Source of the DNA: an uncultured Eubacterium sp.
GTDB lineage: Bacteria > Bacillota_A > Clostridia > Lachnospirales > Lachnospiraceae
Direction: 5' to 3'
Length of the DNA: 25,094 nucleotides
Assembly: GCA_948468465.1 (NCBI GenBank)
Contig: CAOKJJ010000065.1
Coordinates: 1-25,094, forward strand
Positions 1 through 7,788 of this stretch are shown piece after piece; positions within the stretch are counted from its first letter, which is position 1, and each line of letters starts with the position of its first letter. The notes below the pieces were generated by a model, which was not told where the DNA came from, did not search any database, and saw only the letters and a list, made by a program, of their open reading frames with translations. Both the position numbers and the translations under genes were made by a program.

Positions 1-74
1 CCCCGCCCCTCATCCAGCGTCCGTATATCAATCCCCCCCCAAAAAAAAACGTACCACAATGTTAAAAATGTTCC

Positions 75-1532
75 TTATTTGCCTGCCAAAATATCCGCGA
101 TCAGCTCCCGCTCATCCATGTGGTATTTTTTCCCCCGGATTTCCTGATAATCTTCATGCCCTTTTCCAGCCAGCACAATGACGTCGCCTGGTCTGCCGTT
201 TTCTATCGCGTAGCGGATCGCTTCTTTGCGGTCGATGATCTCTACGTATTTTCCGTCCGTTTTCGCCATTCCCTGCTTAATGTCATCTATAATCGCCTGC
301 GGCTCTTCGTCTCTTGGATTATCTGAGGTAATAATGGTAAGGTCTGCCAGCCTGCCGGACACCTCGCCCATCTCATACCTGCGGATTTTGCTGCGGTTGC
401 CGCCGCAGCCAAACAGGCAGACCAGTCTGCCAGGTTCATATTCCCGCAGTGTCGTCAGCAGGCTTTGCAGGCTCATTGCGTTGTGCGCGTAGTCTATCAT
501 CAGCGTATAATCATCTGATACTTTTACCATCTCAATACGGCCTTTGACTTTTGCCTGTTTTAATGCCTGCTTCATATTCTCAGCCGGAACGTTAAAATGT
601 CTGCATACCGCGACTGCCGTCAAAGAATTGTAAACGCTGAATTTGCCTGGAACGTCGATTTCCACGTCAAAATCGCACAGCCCGGCAGCATGGTAAGACA
701 CGCCCAGATACCCTGGCCTGTGAATCAGATGTACATCCTGTGCACGCAGATCTACCTGCTCGGAAAATCCATATGTCTCGACCGTACACGTATGCCCCTT
801 GATTACATTGGCCATATGCGCATCATCCGCATTGACAATGCCTGTTTTACATTGGCGAAACAGCATTCCTTTGCAGTTCAGATAATCTTCAAAGGAAGCG
901 TGCTCATTCGGTCCGATATGATCCGGTTCTATATTTGTGAAAATGCCGATATCAAACGTAAATCCTCCTACACGGTGCATCATAAGTCCCTGTGAAGATA
1001 CTTCCATGACGCATGTATCGCAGCCTGCGTCGACCATGCGGCGGAAATACTGCTGAATCACGTATGATTCCGGCGTAGTATTGGCCGCCGGTATACGTTC
1101 TTCTCCAATGACAGCCTCGATCGTACCGATCAGCCCGACTTTCCTGCCAGTGCTTTCCAGAATGGATTTTATCATATAGGTCGTCGTCGTCTTGCCCTTT
1201 GTGCCGGTAATGCCGATCGTTACAAGCTGCGACGCAGGATGATGAAACCATGCCGCAGACAGCTTTGCCAGCGCAAGTCTTGTATCGGGTACTTTTAATA
1301 CCGCAATCCCTGCCGGGACAGCGGTATTTTGTTCCACTACAACGGCTGCCGCCTGCTTTTGAGCCGCTTCTTCGATACATGTATGCCCGTCAAAAGCAAC
1401 TCCTTTGATACATACAAACATACACCCTGGCACGATTTTTCTCGAATCATAAACAAGGGCTGTTATTTCCTGGCTGCCATCTCCAGCAAGAAGTTCATAG
1501 TCCAGTTGTTCTGCTATTTGTTCAATTGTCAT
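75..1532 (-). CDS. murE: UDP-N-acetylmuramoyl-tripeptide synthetase (MurE), probably meso-DAP-adding
   Basis: This cytoplasmic ATP-dependent ligase adds the third amino acid to UDP-MurNAc-L-Ala-D-Glu during peptidoglycan synthesis. The 485-residue protein has the usual family length and domain order: an N-terminal UDP-binding domain, a central ATPase domain with the P-loop GITGTKGKTTT (residues about 107-117), and a C-terminal ligase domain. The motif DNPR at residues 404-407 is the one that in characterised MurE enzymes selects meso-diaminopimelate over lysine. The lysine in the stretch YLNCKGMLF is the likely carbamylated residue. The start is set by GGAGG eight bases upstream of the ATG, and a sigma-A-type promoter lies further upstream. 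No other mur or division genes are beside it, so it is not in the usual dcw cluster here. I am very sure of the family and fairly sure of the DAP specificity. Confidence 0.95.
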   Translation of the reverse strand: MTIEQIAEQLDYELLAGDGSQEITALVYDSRKIVPGCMFVCIKGVAFDGHTCIEEAAQKQAAAVVVEQNTAVPAGIAVLKVPDTRLALAKLSAAWFHHPASQLVTIGITGTKGKTTTTYMIKSILESTGRKVGLIGTIEAVIGEERIPAANTTPESYVIQQYFRRMVDAGCDTCVMEVSSQGLMMHRVGGFTFDIGIFTNIEPDHIGPNEHASFEDYLNCKGMLFRQCKTGIVNADDAHMANVIKGHTCTVETYGFSEQVDLRAQDVHLIHRPGYLGVSYHAAGLCDFDVEIDVPGKFSVYNSLTAVAVCRHFNVPAENMKQALKQAKVKGRIEMVKVSDDYTLMIDYAHNAMSLQSLLTTLREYEPGRLVCLFGCGGNRSKIRRYEMGEVSGRLADLTIITSDNPRDEEPQAIIDDIKQGMAKTDGKYVEIIDRKEAIRYAIENGRPGDVIVLAGKGHEDYQEIRGKKYHMDERELIADILAGK

Positions 1533-1616
1533 ATACAGACCTCCATAAAAATATAATTGATAAGCAACGGGAATGGAATGTTGTCACATTGCACGTGCTG
1601 TGCTTTCTATCAAAAT

Positions 1617-1645
1617 ATTATACACATCCATGCAAAACGATTCAA
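1617..1645 (-). promoter_or_regulatory. Predicted sigma-A promoter of murE
   Basis: Read on the minus strand, TTGAAT (1640-1645) and TATAAT (1617-1622) are separated by exactly 17 bp and lie about 85 bp upstream of the murE start. The -10 is a perfect match and the -35 keeps the TTGA core. No other gene start lies between this site and murE. Confidence 0.65.
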
Positions 1646-1687
1646 TGAAAATGTGGGAAATTTAATAACACGAATTTTTTAACCTTT

Positions 1688-2185
1688 TCATTTTAATGAA
1701 TCCCATAATGTTTTCTCATTTCTACGAACTTTTGCTATCCGTCTATACTCATGCAGTGCATTGATTAAAACATCTATATCACAAAAATATTCATAAATGA
1801 AATCATAGCTTTTTACATTTTTATATTTCAAAACATGCTTACAATATGTACTCGGTTTTTCTTTCTTGCTTTTAAATTCTCTATATTTTCCCTCATTACA
1901 TATTATAAGCATTTCGATTTCAGGTGCTGTAATTATATTTACTACATTTACCTTTTTCTCGTATGCTTTACGCAGCTTAAAATTCTCATTTCTTGAATCT
2001 AAAACTCGGTAAACTGTTATTTTTTCAGAGAATCCTTTCTTGAGGTACTTCTCTTCAAAAGCAACAAATATTCTCGCTATTTATGTATTTATTTTCTCTA
2101 TATTATAAAACAGAGTACCATCATATTCACAGTCATCAACTGCAAGGAAGCAATGCGTAACATGAGAGCATAAAAAAATAACCAT
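1688..2185 (-). pseudogene. Decayed gene of unknown function with an in-frame TAA
   Basis: One minus-strand frame stays protein-like from about 2185 to the stop at 1688, interrupted only by TAA at 2081-2083. The upstream piece (34 codons from an ATG at 2185) contains FLAVDDCEYDGTLFYN. The downstream piece contains VYRVLDSRNENF, then APEIEMLIICNEGKY, and ends in KTLWDSLK. Only the last 74 codons form an ATG-started ORF (1912-1688), and that start has no ribosome binding site. The acidic 'VDDCE' stretch followed by a 'PEIE' stretch loosely resembles the layout of RloB/Toprim-like nuclease-associated proteins, but I cannot assign the family. The N-terminus seems to be lost, since a stop occurs at 2198-2200. 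The region is much more AT-rich than the flanking genes, which suggests acquired DNA. Confidence 0.55.
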
Positions 2186-2206
2186 TCCATAAAATTTTCA
2201 TTACAA

Positions 2207-2235
2207 TTGACAATTATCCCGCAATTTGTTATATT
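2207..2235 (+). promoter_or_regulatory. Predicted sigma-A promoter of the acyl-CoA dehydrogenase fusion / flavodiiron operon
   Basis: A perfect TTGACA (2207-2212) is followed after 17 bp by TATATT (2230-2235). The start codon is about 100 bp downstream, leaving a 5' leader of roughly 95 nt in which I see no clear riboswitch fold. Confidence 0.7.
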
Positions 2236-2336
2236 TATTTTAGTTGAAATTCACAGACAATTTTATATTACAGAAATATCTATCAGTTATTTTTATCAGC
2301 TTAACACAAAAAATCCAACAAAAAGGAGGCAATGCT

Positions 2337-4250
2337 ATGTTATTCCAGACAACACCTGAACAAGAAGAACTGCGTGCAAAGATTCGTGCCTTTGCCGAGG
2401 AAGAGATCAAGCCGATCGCCTTTTCGTTAGACCAGGAGAACCGCTTTCCTGACGAGGCCGTAAAAAAACTCGGAGAAATGGGCCTGATGGGCATTCCTTA
2501 TCCTAAGGAATACGGCGGTGCAGGACTTGATATCAACAGCTACGCGATCGCAGTGGAAGAGCTTTCCAGAGTCGACGGCGGCTCCGGCGTTATTTTATCT
2601 GCACATGTATCGTTAGGCTCGTTTCCGATCTTTGCGTTTGGCAATGAAGCGCAGAAGCAGAAATACCTCGTTCCGCTTGCAAAGGGAGAAAAAATCGGCG
2701 CTTTCGGCCTGACCGAACCAAATGCAGGTTCAGATGCCGGAGGCACGGAAACGACAGCGTTTGATAAGGGCGACTACTATTTGTTAAACGGCGGCAAGAT
2801 TTTTATTACAAATGCTCCAAAAGCTGATACATACGTCGTATTTGCTGTGACAACACCGGATATTGGCACGCGCGGCATTTCCGCCTTTATTGTGGAAAAA
2901 GGCTGGGATGGTTTTGAATTTGGTGATCATTATGACAAAATGGGCATCCGCTCTTCTACAACTGCGGAACTGATATTTAATGACGTAAAAGTGCCGAAAG
3001 AAAACCTGCTTGGCAAAGAAGGCGACGGATTTAAAATCGCTATGGCCACTCTGGACGGCGGCCGCATCGGCATTGCCGCACAGGCGCTTGGCATTGCGCA
3101 GGGCGCTTTTGAGCAGGCGCTTGACTATGCAAAAGAACGCATCCAGTTCGGCAAGCCGATCGCCGCGCAGCAGGGCATTTCCTTCAAGCTGGCGGATATG
3201 GCGACGAAGCTTCGCTGCGCACGCTTTTTAGTCTATTCCGCAGCAGAATTAAAAGAACATCATGACCCATATGCAATGGAAGCTGCCATGGCCAAAATGT
3301 ATGCTTCTGATATTGCCCTGGAAGTTACGAACAGCGCGCTGCAGATATTCGGCGGCACCGGCTTCTTAAAAGGCATGGATGTTGAAAGAATGTACCGTGA
3401 CGCTAAGATTACTACCATTTATGAAGGCACAAACGAAATCCAGCGTGTCGTAATCGCCGCGAATTTAATCGGTAAAATGCCGAAAGATTCCGGCGGCGGC
3501 AGCCGTTCTGCAGCAAAAAAACCAGCTCCTGTCACAGGCGTGCGCAAAGGTCACATTTTCCGTGACGGCGCCGCTGGCGACAAAGTAGCCGCTCTCGTAG
3601 AAGCTCTGAAAAAAGACGGACACGACTTTACCGTAGGCATTGCTGCCGATACCCCAATCGCTCAGGCGGAGCGCGTCGTTTCCGCCGGAAAAGGAATCGG
3701 ATCAAAAGAGAACATGAAGCTGATTGAAAACCTGGCGAAAGCAGCAGGCGCTGCGATCGGCTCTTCCCGCCCGGTTGCCGAGACTTTAAAATATGTGCCG
3801 CTGAACCGCTATGTCGGCATGTCCGGACAGAAATTTACCGGGAACCTGTACATTGCCTGCGGTATTTCCGGCGCGATCCAGCATCTGAAAGGCATTAAGG
3901 ATGCGTCTACCATAGTTGCGATTAATAAAAACGGCAACGCGCCTATTTTTAAAAACTGTGATTACGGCATCGTCGGTGATGTCAACGAAATACTGCCTCT
4001 TTTAACAAAAGCTTTAGATACCGGAGAAAAACAGCCGGCCCCGCCGATGGTCAAAATGAAACGTCCGCCGATGCCAAAGCCGGCCCCGATTGGCAAACGC
4101 TATGTATGCGGCGGATGCGGTTATGAATACGTTCCTGAAATCGGCGATGAGGACGCGCAGATCGCTCCCGGCACTTTATTTGAAAAGCTGCCGCAGGATT
4201 GGGTCTGCCCGGAATGCGCGGAAAGCAAAGACCAGTTTATTGAAGCATAA
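2337..4250 (+). CDS. Acyl-CoA dehydrogenase / ETF-alpha C-terminal domain / rubredoxin fusion
   Basis: The 637-residue protein joins three redox modules. Residues 1 to about 385 form a full acyl-CoA dehydrogenase, with the catalytic base Glu363 in YEGTNEIQ and the usual FAD-domain stretch [13 protein letters not shown]. About residues 425-560 match the FAD-binding C-terminal domain of electron-transfer flavoprotein alpha: [13 protein letters not shown] starts at 447, and [16 protein letters not shown] at 504 fits the ETF-alpha signature. After a proline/lysine-rich linker, residues 589-637 are rubredoxin with CxxC pairs at 591/594 and 624/627. The ETF-alpha N-terminal domain and any ETF-beta gene are absent here. 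The ATG at 2337 is chosen because GGAGG lies just upstream; an in-frame extension to 2244 has no start signal. The flavodiiron gene follows 69 bp later with no terminator between. I infer electron transfer from a short-chain acyl-CoA, through FAD and the iron centre, to that neighbour. Confidence 0.93.
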   Translation: MLFQTTPEQEELRAKIRAFAEEEIKPIAFSLDQENRFPDEAVKKLGEMGLMGIPYPKEYGGAGLDINSYAIAVEELSRVDGGSGVILSAHVSLGSFPIFAFGNEAQKQKYLVPLAKGEKIGAFGLTEPNAGSDAGGTETTAFDKGDYYLLNGGKIFITNAPKADTYVVFAVTTPDIGTRGISAFIVEKGWDGFEFGDHYDKMGIRSSTTAELIFNDVKVPKENLLGKEGDGFKIAMATLDGGRIGIAAQALGIAQGAFEQALDYAKERIQFGKPIAAQQGISFKLADMATKLRCARFLVYSAAELKEHHDPYAMEAAMAKMYASDIALEVTNSALQIFGGTGFLKGMDVERMYRDAKITTIYEGTNEIQRVVIAANLIGKMPKDSGGGSRSAAKKPAPVTGVRKGHIFRDGAAGDKVAALVEALKKDGHDFTVGIAADTPIAQAERVVSAGKGIGSKENMKLIENLAKAAGAAIGSSRPVAETLKYVPLNRYVGMSGQKFTGNLYIACGISGAIQHLKGIKDASTIVAINKNGNAPIFKNCDYGIVGDVNEILPLLTKALDTGEKQPAPPMVKMKRPPMPKPAPIGKRYVCGGCGYEYVPEIGDEDAQIAPGTLFEKLPQDWVCPECAESKDQFIEA

Positions 4251-4319
4251 CGAAACTGCAGTAATTCTAAAAATTTAGGAAAGGAAAAGCTATTTAGCTG
4301 TTAAGTAGCAGGACATCTC

Positions 4320-5537
4320 ATGTATTGTGTACGTAATATAACAAAAGATCTGTACTGGGTCGGCGCAAACGACCACAGATTACACTTATTTGAAAATATA
4401 CACCCGATTCCGTATGGTGTAAGCTACAACGCATATTTGCTCTTAGATAAGGAAACTGTACTGTTTGATACGGTAGACTGGTCCGCCTGCCGCCAGCTTT
4501 TCGAAAATCTGGATTTTCTGCTGGACGGACGTCCGTTAGACTGGCTCGTCGTCAATCATATGGAACCGGATCACGGCGCCTGTGTGGAACAGATTCTTTT
4601 ACGCTATCCGAACGTAAAAGTGATCTCTACGGAAAAAGCTTTTATGCTGATGCGTCAGTTTGGATTCCATCCGGATCAGCATGAATGCGTTACCGTCGCA
4701 GAAGGCGATACCCATTGCTTTGGAACCCATACCGTTACTTTTGTAGCCGCTCCGATGGTACACTGGCCTGAAGCCATGGTTACGTTTGATACAACAAACG
4801 GCGTGCTGTTTTCCGCGGATGCCTTTGGCTCCTTTATCGCACTGGACGGCAAGCTGTTTGCAGACGAAGTGGATTTTGACCGTGACTGGCTCGACGAAGC
4901 ACGCCGCTATCTCGTAAATATTGTAGGCAAATACGGCCCGCATATCCAGCTGCTTTTGAAAAAAGCCGGCGGCATCATTGATCAGATCAAATATATCTGC
5001 CCGCTCCACGGCCCGGTATGGCGCGAGAACTTCGGATATTTTATAGATAAATACGATAAATGGAGCCGTTATGAGCCTGAAGAAAAAGGCGTTATGATTG
5101 CCTATGCTTCCATGTACGGCAACACGGAAGCCGCCGCACAGGCGCTGGCAGGCAAGCTGTGTGAAAAAGGCTGCACAAATGTAAAAGTACATGACGTATC
5201 CAATACCCATGTCTCTTACCTGATTTCGGACGCATTTAAATACAGCCATATCGTATTGGCATCCGTAACATATAATCTCGGCATTTATCCGGTGATGCAT
5301 AATTTCTTAATGGATATGAAGGCGCTGAATATGCAAAACCGTACGTTTGCGCTCATTGAAAACGGCTCCTGGGCATGCAAATCCGGCGACCTGATGCAGA
5401 AGTTTATTGACGAGGAGTTAAAAAATATGACTGTTTTGAATGAACGGTTAAGCCTGGCCTCTTCGATGGGTGCGGATAAAACGATGGAACTGGATGCGCT
5501 TGCGAATGCGATGATTGACTCCTTGAAAGAGTCTTAA
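4320..5537 (+). CDS. fprA: Class A flavodiiron protein (O2/NO reductase, FprA type)
   Basis: This 405-residue cytoplasmic protein has the standard two-domain layout: an N-terminal metallo-beta-lactamase-like di-iron domain and a C-terminal flavodoxin domain. The iron ligands are visible as HMEPDH (H80, E82, D84, H85), the histidine in MVHWPEA, the aspartate in FSADAFGSF and the histidine in CPLHGPVW. The flavodoxin FMN loop is YASMYGNTEAAA. There is no fused rubredoxin or NADH-oxidising domain, so it needs an external electron donor, and the upstream gene supplies a rubredoxin domain. Family members reduce O2 to water or NO to N2O and protect anaerobes. The start lacks a strong GGAGG (an AGCAGGA lies about 8 bases upstream), which may mean modest translation or coupling to the upstream gene. 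Confidence 0.95.
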   Translation: MYCVRNITKDLYWVGANDHRLHLFENIHPIPYGVSYNAYLLLDKETVLFDTVDWSACRQLFENLDFLLDGRPLDWLVVNHMEPDHGACVEQILLRYPNVKVISTEKAFMLMRQFGFHPDQHECVTVAEGDTHCFGTHTVTFVAAPMVHWPEAMVTFDTTNGVLFSADAFGSFIALDGKLFADEVDFDRDWLDEARRYLVNIVGKYGPHIQLLLKKAGGIIDQIKYICPLHGPVWRENFGYFIDKYDKWSRYEPEEKGVMIAYASMYGNTEAAAQALAGKLCEKGCTNVKVHDVSNTHVSYLISDAFKYSHIVLASVTYNLGIYPVMHNFLMDMKALNMQNRTFALIENGSWACKSGDLMQKFIDEELKNMTVLNERLSLASSMGADKTMELDALANAMIDSLKES

Positions 5538-5562
5538 GAACATAAAAAATCATAAGAATTAT

Positions 5563-5598
5563 AAGAATGATAAAAACCAAAAGAATGATAAAAACCAT
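5563..5598 (+). repeat. Two tandem copies of an 18-bp AT-rich unit
   Basis: The unit AAGAATGATAAAAACCAA occurs at 5563-5580 and again at 5581-5598 with one change at the end. More degenerate AAGAAT copies precede it. It lies just after the flavodiiron stop codon and encodes nothing on the plus strand. Confidence 0.7.
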
Positions 5599-5630
5599 AA
5601 ATTAACATTTACTTCATGAATTTTAAAAGG

Positions 5631-5671
5631 CACTGCACCTGGCTGGCAAAGCTGCCCTGGCTGGTGCAGTG
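5631..5671. terminator. GC-rich hairpin between fprA and the small-protein gene
   Basis: CACTGCACC (5631-5639) pairs perfectly with GGTGCAGTG (5663-5671) around a 23-nt interior that can form a further small stem. There is no T-tract on the plus strand. The minus strand has only a short CCTTTTAAAA tail. It is the only candidate terminator after fprA, but a weak one. Confidence 0.35.
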
Positions 5672-5726
5672 TCTGTCTGTGAAAATCCTGGCTGCTGATG
5701 ATTCGCCAAAAGATCCGTTTTTGAAC

Positions 5727-5754
5727 TTGAAAATGATTAGGATTCTGTTATAAT
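5727..5754 (+). promoter_or_regulatory. Predicted sigma-A promoter of the small-protein/Fic unit
   Basis: TTGAAA (5727-5732) and a perfect TATAAT (5749-5754) are 16 bp apart, 24 bp upstream of the start codon at 5778. Confidence 0.65.
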
Positions 5755-5777
5755 AAACGAAAAAAGGAGATGAAAAA

Positions 5778-5951
5778 ATGACAGACAAACAATATGACGG
5801 TATTATTTTGGAAAACCTTGAGGATTTAGAAGATATAACCGCTCTTGCAGACAGCCTTCCGGAATCAGAAGAAAAGAAATCATTAATGGCATTACTTGTG
5901 AAAAAAACCAAAAAGAATCAGAGAAAATTAGAAACACCCGTACAGCCATAA
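5778..5951 (+). CDS. Small acidic-then-basic protein upstream of Fic, function unknown
   Basis: The 57-residue product starts MTDKQYDGIILENLED and ends KLETPVQP. It has an acidic N-terminal half, a central SLPESEEKKSLMALL helix-like stretch, and a lysine-rich tail. There is no signal peptide or membrane segment. An AAAAAGGAG ribosome binding site sits seven bases before the ATG, and a good promoter lies directly upstream, so I take it to be a real gene. Its MTDK start matches that of the Fic protein encoded 87 bp downstream, which suggests the two belong together. It lacks the (S/T)xxxE(G/N) motif of VbhA-type Fic antitoxins, so I do not call it an antitoxin. I do not recognise the family. 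Confidence 0.6.
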   Translation: MTDKQYDGIILENLEDLEDITALADSLPESEEKKSLMALLVKKTKKNQRKLETPVQP

Positions 5952-6038
5952 GGATTATTTTTTTGAAAAATTGTCAATTTAAAAACCACAGCCATATAAT
6001 TATGAGCAGGAAACATAGAAAAGGAAAAGAGTGATCAT

Positions 6039-6776
6039 ATGACGGATAAAGGATTTTTAGATTTTCTTTTGGAACGATTCGCAATAGAAAGAAAAAAATT
6101 TGACAGATCGGGCGTGTATGCATATACGCAGCGTTTGCTTGCTTATAATTCAAATAAGATAGAAGGCAGCACACTTACCGAGGAGCAAACAGCTTCATTG
6201 TTTGACAATGGTATGCTGCCAAAATCAAATAATTATTATAGGTCAAAGGACGTCGAAGAAATGAATGGCCATTTTCTAATGTTCAATAAAATGCTGGATA
6301 CTTTAGATGAGCCATTGATGCAGGAACTGATCAAGCAATTTCATTATGAGCTGAAGTCTGGCGTATTTGAAGACCGTGCGAATGGGTATGCAATTGGCGA
6401 CTATAAAAAACGTCCGAACATGATAGGCATGTATCCGACAGCAAGGCCAGAAAATGTTGCCCAGGAAATGTATTTATTGATGGATTGGTATCATAACCAG
6501 GAAATCAGCATTTCTGTATTAGCTGAATTCCACGCAAGATATGAGAGTATCCATCCATTTCAGGACGGAAACGGCAGGACTGGCAGATTGATTCTTTTCA
6601 GGGAGTGCCTGAAAAACGGCATTGTGCCAGTTGTGATTGAGGATGCAAACAGAGATGAATATCTGGAAGCGCTCAAGGAATACAGAGAAGAAAAAAGTAC
6701 TGATAAGCTGGCGGCACTTTTTAAAACAGAGCAGCAGTTCTATTTTGAGAAGTGCAGATATTTTTGTGAGACTTGA
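6039..6776 (+). CDS. Fic family protein (probable AMP-transferase), self-inhibited class II
   Basis: Fic proteins usually transfer AMP from ATP to hydroxyl side chains of target proteins. This 245-residue protein carries the full catalytic motif HPFQDGNGRTGR at residues 172-183, with all catalytic and phosphate-binding residues present. Near the N-terminus, S38-NKI-E42-G43 fits the inhibitory motif (S/T)xxxE(G/N), whose glutamate blocks ATP binding, so activity is probably held off within the same chain (class II layout). There are no membrane segments. The start is supported by AGGAAAAGAG upstream of the ATG. The gene follows the 57-residue small protein and probably shares its promoter. The target is unknown; many such proteins act on host or bacterial housekeeping proteins, but nothing here shows which. 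Confidence 0.9.
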   Translation: MTDKGFLDFLLERFAIERKKFDRSGVYAYTQRLLAYNSNKIEGSTLTEEQTASLFDNGMLPKSNNYYRSKDVEEMNGHFLMFNKMLDTLDEPLMQELIKQFHYELKSGVFEDRANGYAIGDYKKRPNMIGMYPTARPENVAQEMYLLMDWYHNQEISISVLAEFHARYESIHPFQDGNGRTGRLILFRECLKNGIVPVVIEDANRDEYLEALKEYREEKSTDKLAALFKTEQQFYFEKCRYFCET

Positions 6777-6806
6777 ATACTCTGTAAAGCCGTTGAAATT
6801 TATTTC

Positions 6807-7244
6807 TTATTCGAAATCACCAACAATACTGCCTTTTTGAATGATATGTTTTTCTGCCTTCTTCAGAAAACTTCTTTTCATAGAATTGGCACTCATGTTC
6901 ATTTCACAGTCTAAGGAATAAACTGTAAAGCGATAAGTATGCTTTTTCCCTTTCGGCGGCTTCGGGCCTGCATACCGATGAATACCGTATCCTATGCCTT
7001 GACAGGTATTCCCTAACGCCGGCACAATCCTGCCTGCTGGAATATCCCCCGTTATCCTGTCAGCGGCGGGAATATTCCAAATAAGCCAGTGCGTAAAGTT
7101 TTTAATCGGGTGGGATATTACCATTGTCTGTGAAATAATATCCACATCCTTAGGATTAAATGGTTCTACTATCTCTTCCTTATATTCAGAATATAACTGT
7201 TCCTCCTCTATCTCATCTTGTTTTTCCTTTTTTGGCGCAGACAT
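6807..7244 (-). CDS. Chimeric ORF: DUF262-like N-terminus joined to the C-terminal part of a PEBP (YbhB/YbcL) protein
   Basis: Residues from about 55 to the end match phosphatidylethanolamine-binding / Raf-kinase-inhibitor-like proteins of bacteria: FTHWLIWNIPAADR, then GYGIHRYAGPKPPKG, then TYRFTVYSLD. The N-terminal third of that fold, with the conserved DPDAP pocket, is missing. In its place are about 45 residues (charged and glutamate-rich, then EPFNPKDVDIISQTMVISH) that look like the start of DUF262/GmrSD-type proteins. The join lies near 7106. The ATG at 7244 is preceded by GAGGAG; a longer TTG start at 7262 would swallow that ribosome binding site. A plausible promoter lies upstream. 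With the ligand pocket gone, normal PEBP function is unlikely, so it may be a fused remnant. The PEBP call is firm; the DUF262 origin is from motif memory. Confidence 0.7.
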   Translation of the reverse strand: MSAPKKEKQDEIEEEQLYSEYKEEIVEPFNPKDVDIISQTMVISHPIKNFTHWLIWNIPAADRITGDIPAGRIVPALGNTCQGIGYGIHRYAGPKPPKGKKHTYRFTVYSLDCEMNMSANSMKRSFLKKAEKHIIQKGSIVGDFE

Positions 7245-7295
7245 CTGCTTCTCCTCTCGCAAATTGTTATTACTAGCTTTATCATTTCATCCACT

Positions 7296-7324
7296 AGTAT
7301 AGCATATCAAAAATCAATCTACAA
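7296..7324 (-). promoter_or_regulatory. Possible promoter of the chimeric ORF
   Basis: On the minus strand TTGTAG (7319-7324) and TATACT (7296-7301) are 17 bp apart, about 50 bp upstream of the start at 7244. The -35 is weak. Confidence 0.4.
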
Positions 7325-7430
7325 TATTTCCGAGTAAAACATTAAAATGCAACTCTATCTAATTCTTTTCCACCTCCATACTTTTTTCTAGACTATGTAT
7401 TAACCTCACATAACATCACCAAATTACCTA

Positions 7431-7472
7431 ATAAAAAATGAAACCCTGTATAAATCCAATACAAGGCTTCAT
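7431..7472 (-). terminator. Orphan Rho-independent terminator
   Basis: On the minus strand a 14-bp stem (7459-7472 with 7438-7451) closes completely, using two G-U pairs, around a 7-nt loop. It is followed by TTTTTTATT. On the plus strand the same two positions are mismatches, so it works only for minus-strand RNA. No intact gene lies just upstream of it on that strand. Confidence 0.65.
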
Positions 7473-7623
7473 TACATGAAAAGCCACAACTCTACCTTCG
7501 CTTTCGTACATCCCATATATGTTTTTTCTTTTATAAATATTCCATGTTGCCATTCCTATTTTATATTGACTAGAATGAAAACTCGCCGTTTCGTGTAAAA
7601 AAACACTAGGCTTCTAACATATG

Positions 7624-7657
7624 CAAAACCCGCAAACACTACTGTTTACGGGCTTTT
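7624..7657 (-). terminator. Terminator just downstream of the tRNA-Asn
   Basis: CCCGCAAACA (7629-7638) pairs with TGTTTACGGG (7643-7652) around a 4-nt loop, ten bases past the tRNA 3' end. T-runs on both sides make it potentially bidirectional. Confidence 0.75.
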
Positions 7658-7662
7658 TCAAG

Positions 7663-7736
7663 CTCCCCGAGTTGGGTTCGAACCAACAACCCCACGGTTA
7701 ACAGCCGCGTGCTCTACCAACGGGTGCGGTCGCACA
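7663..7736 (-). tRNA. tRNA-Asn (GTT anticodon), 5' third degenerate, probably a pseudo-tRNA
   Basis: The minus strand from about 7720 to 7663 is a clean tRNA-Asn: the D-arm half GTTGGTAGAGC, an anticodon arm with CTGTTAA as its loop, a T-arm GTTGG-TTCGAAC-CCAAC and the 3' acceptor strand TCGGGGA plus G73. The 5' acceptor strand should read about TCCCCGA, followed by TA and GCTC. Instead the sequence is TGTGCGACCGCACCC, which pairs poorly with the acceptor (about five of seven) and fails to form the D-stem. A promoter upstream and a terminator ten bases downstream are kept. CCA is not encoded. The best reading is a tRNA gene whose 5' end was lost by recombination or deletion; a partial copy left at an integration site is also possible. 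Confidence 0.55.
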
Positions 7737-7788
7737 CCGATAAGAGTGGGATAAATATTCTTTCTCGTGTCGTTTTCACGACTTAGAT

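Noticed and set aside
1..74. C8-A9 homopolymer run and a GGGGCGGGG-like edge that recalls group II intron ends
   Set aside because: No domain V hairpin can be drawn from the visible bases. The run may be an end-of-contig or terminator region, and too little sequence is present to judge.
5609..5911. Minus-strand ORF opposite the 57-residue protein gene
   Set aside because: The plus strand has promoter, ribosome binding site and start codon in the right order; the minus frame has none of these.
5778..5951. Small protein as a VbhA-type Fic antitoxin
   Set aside because: No (S/T)xxxE(G/N) motif occurs in it, and the Fic protein already has that motif in its own N-terminus.
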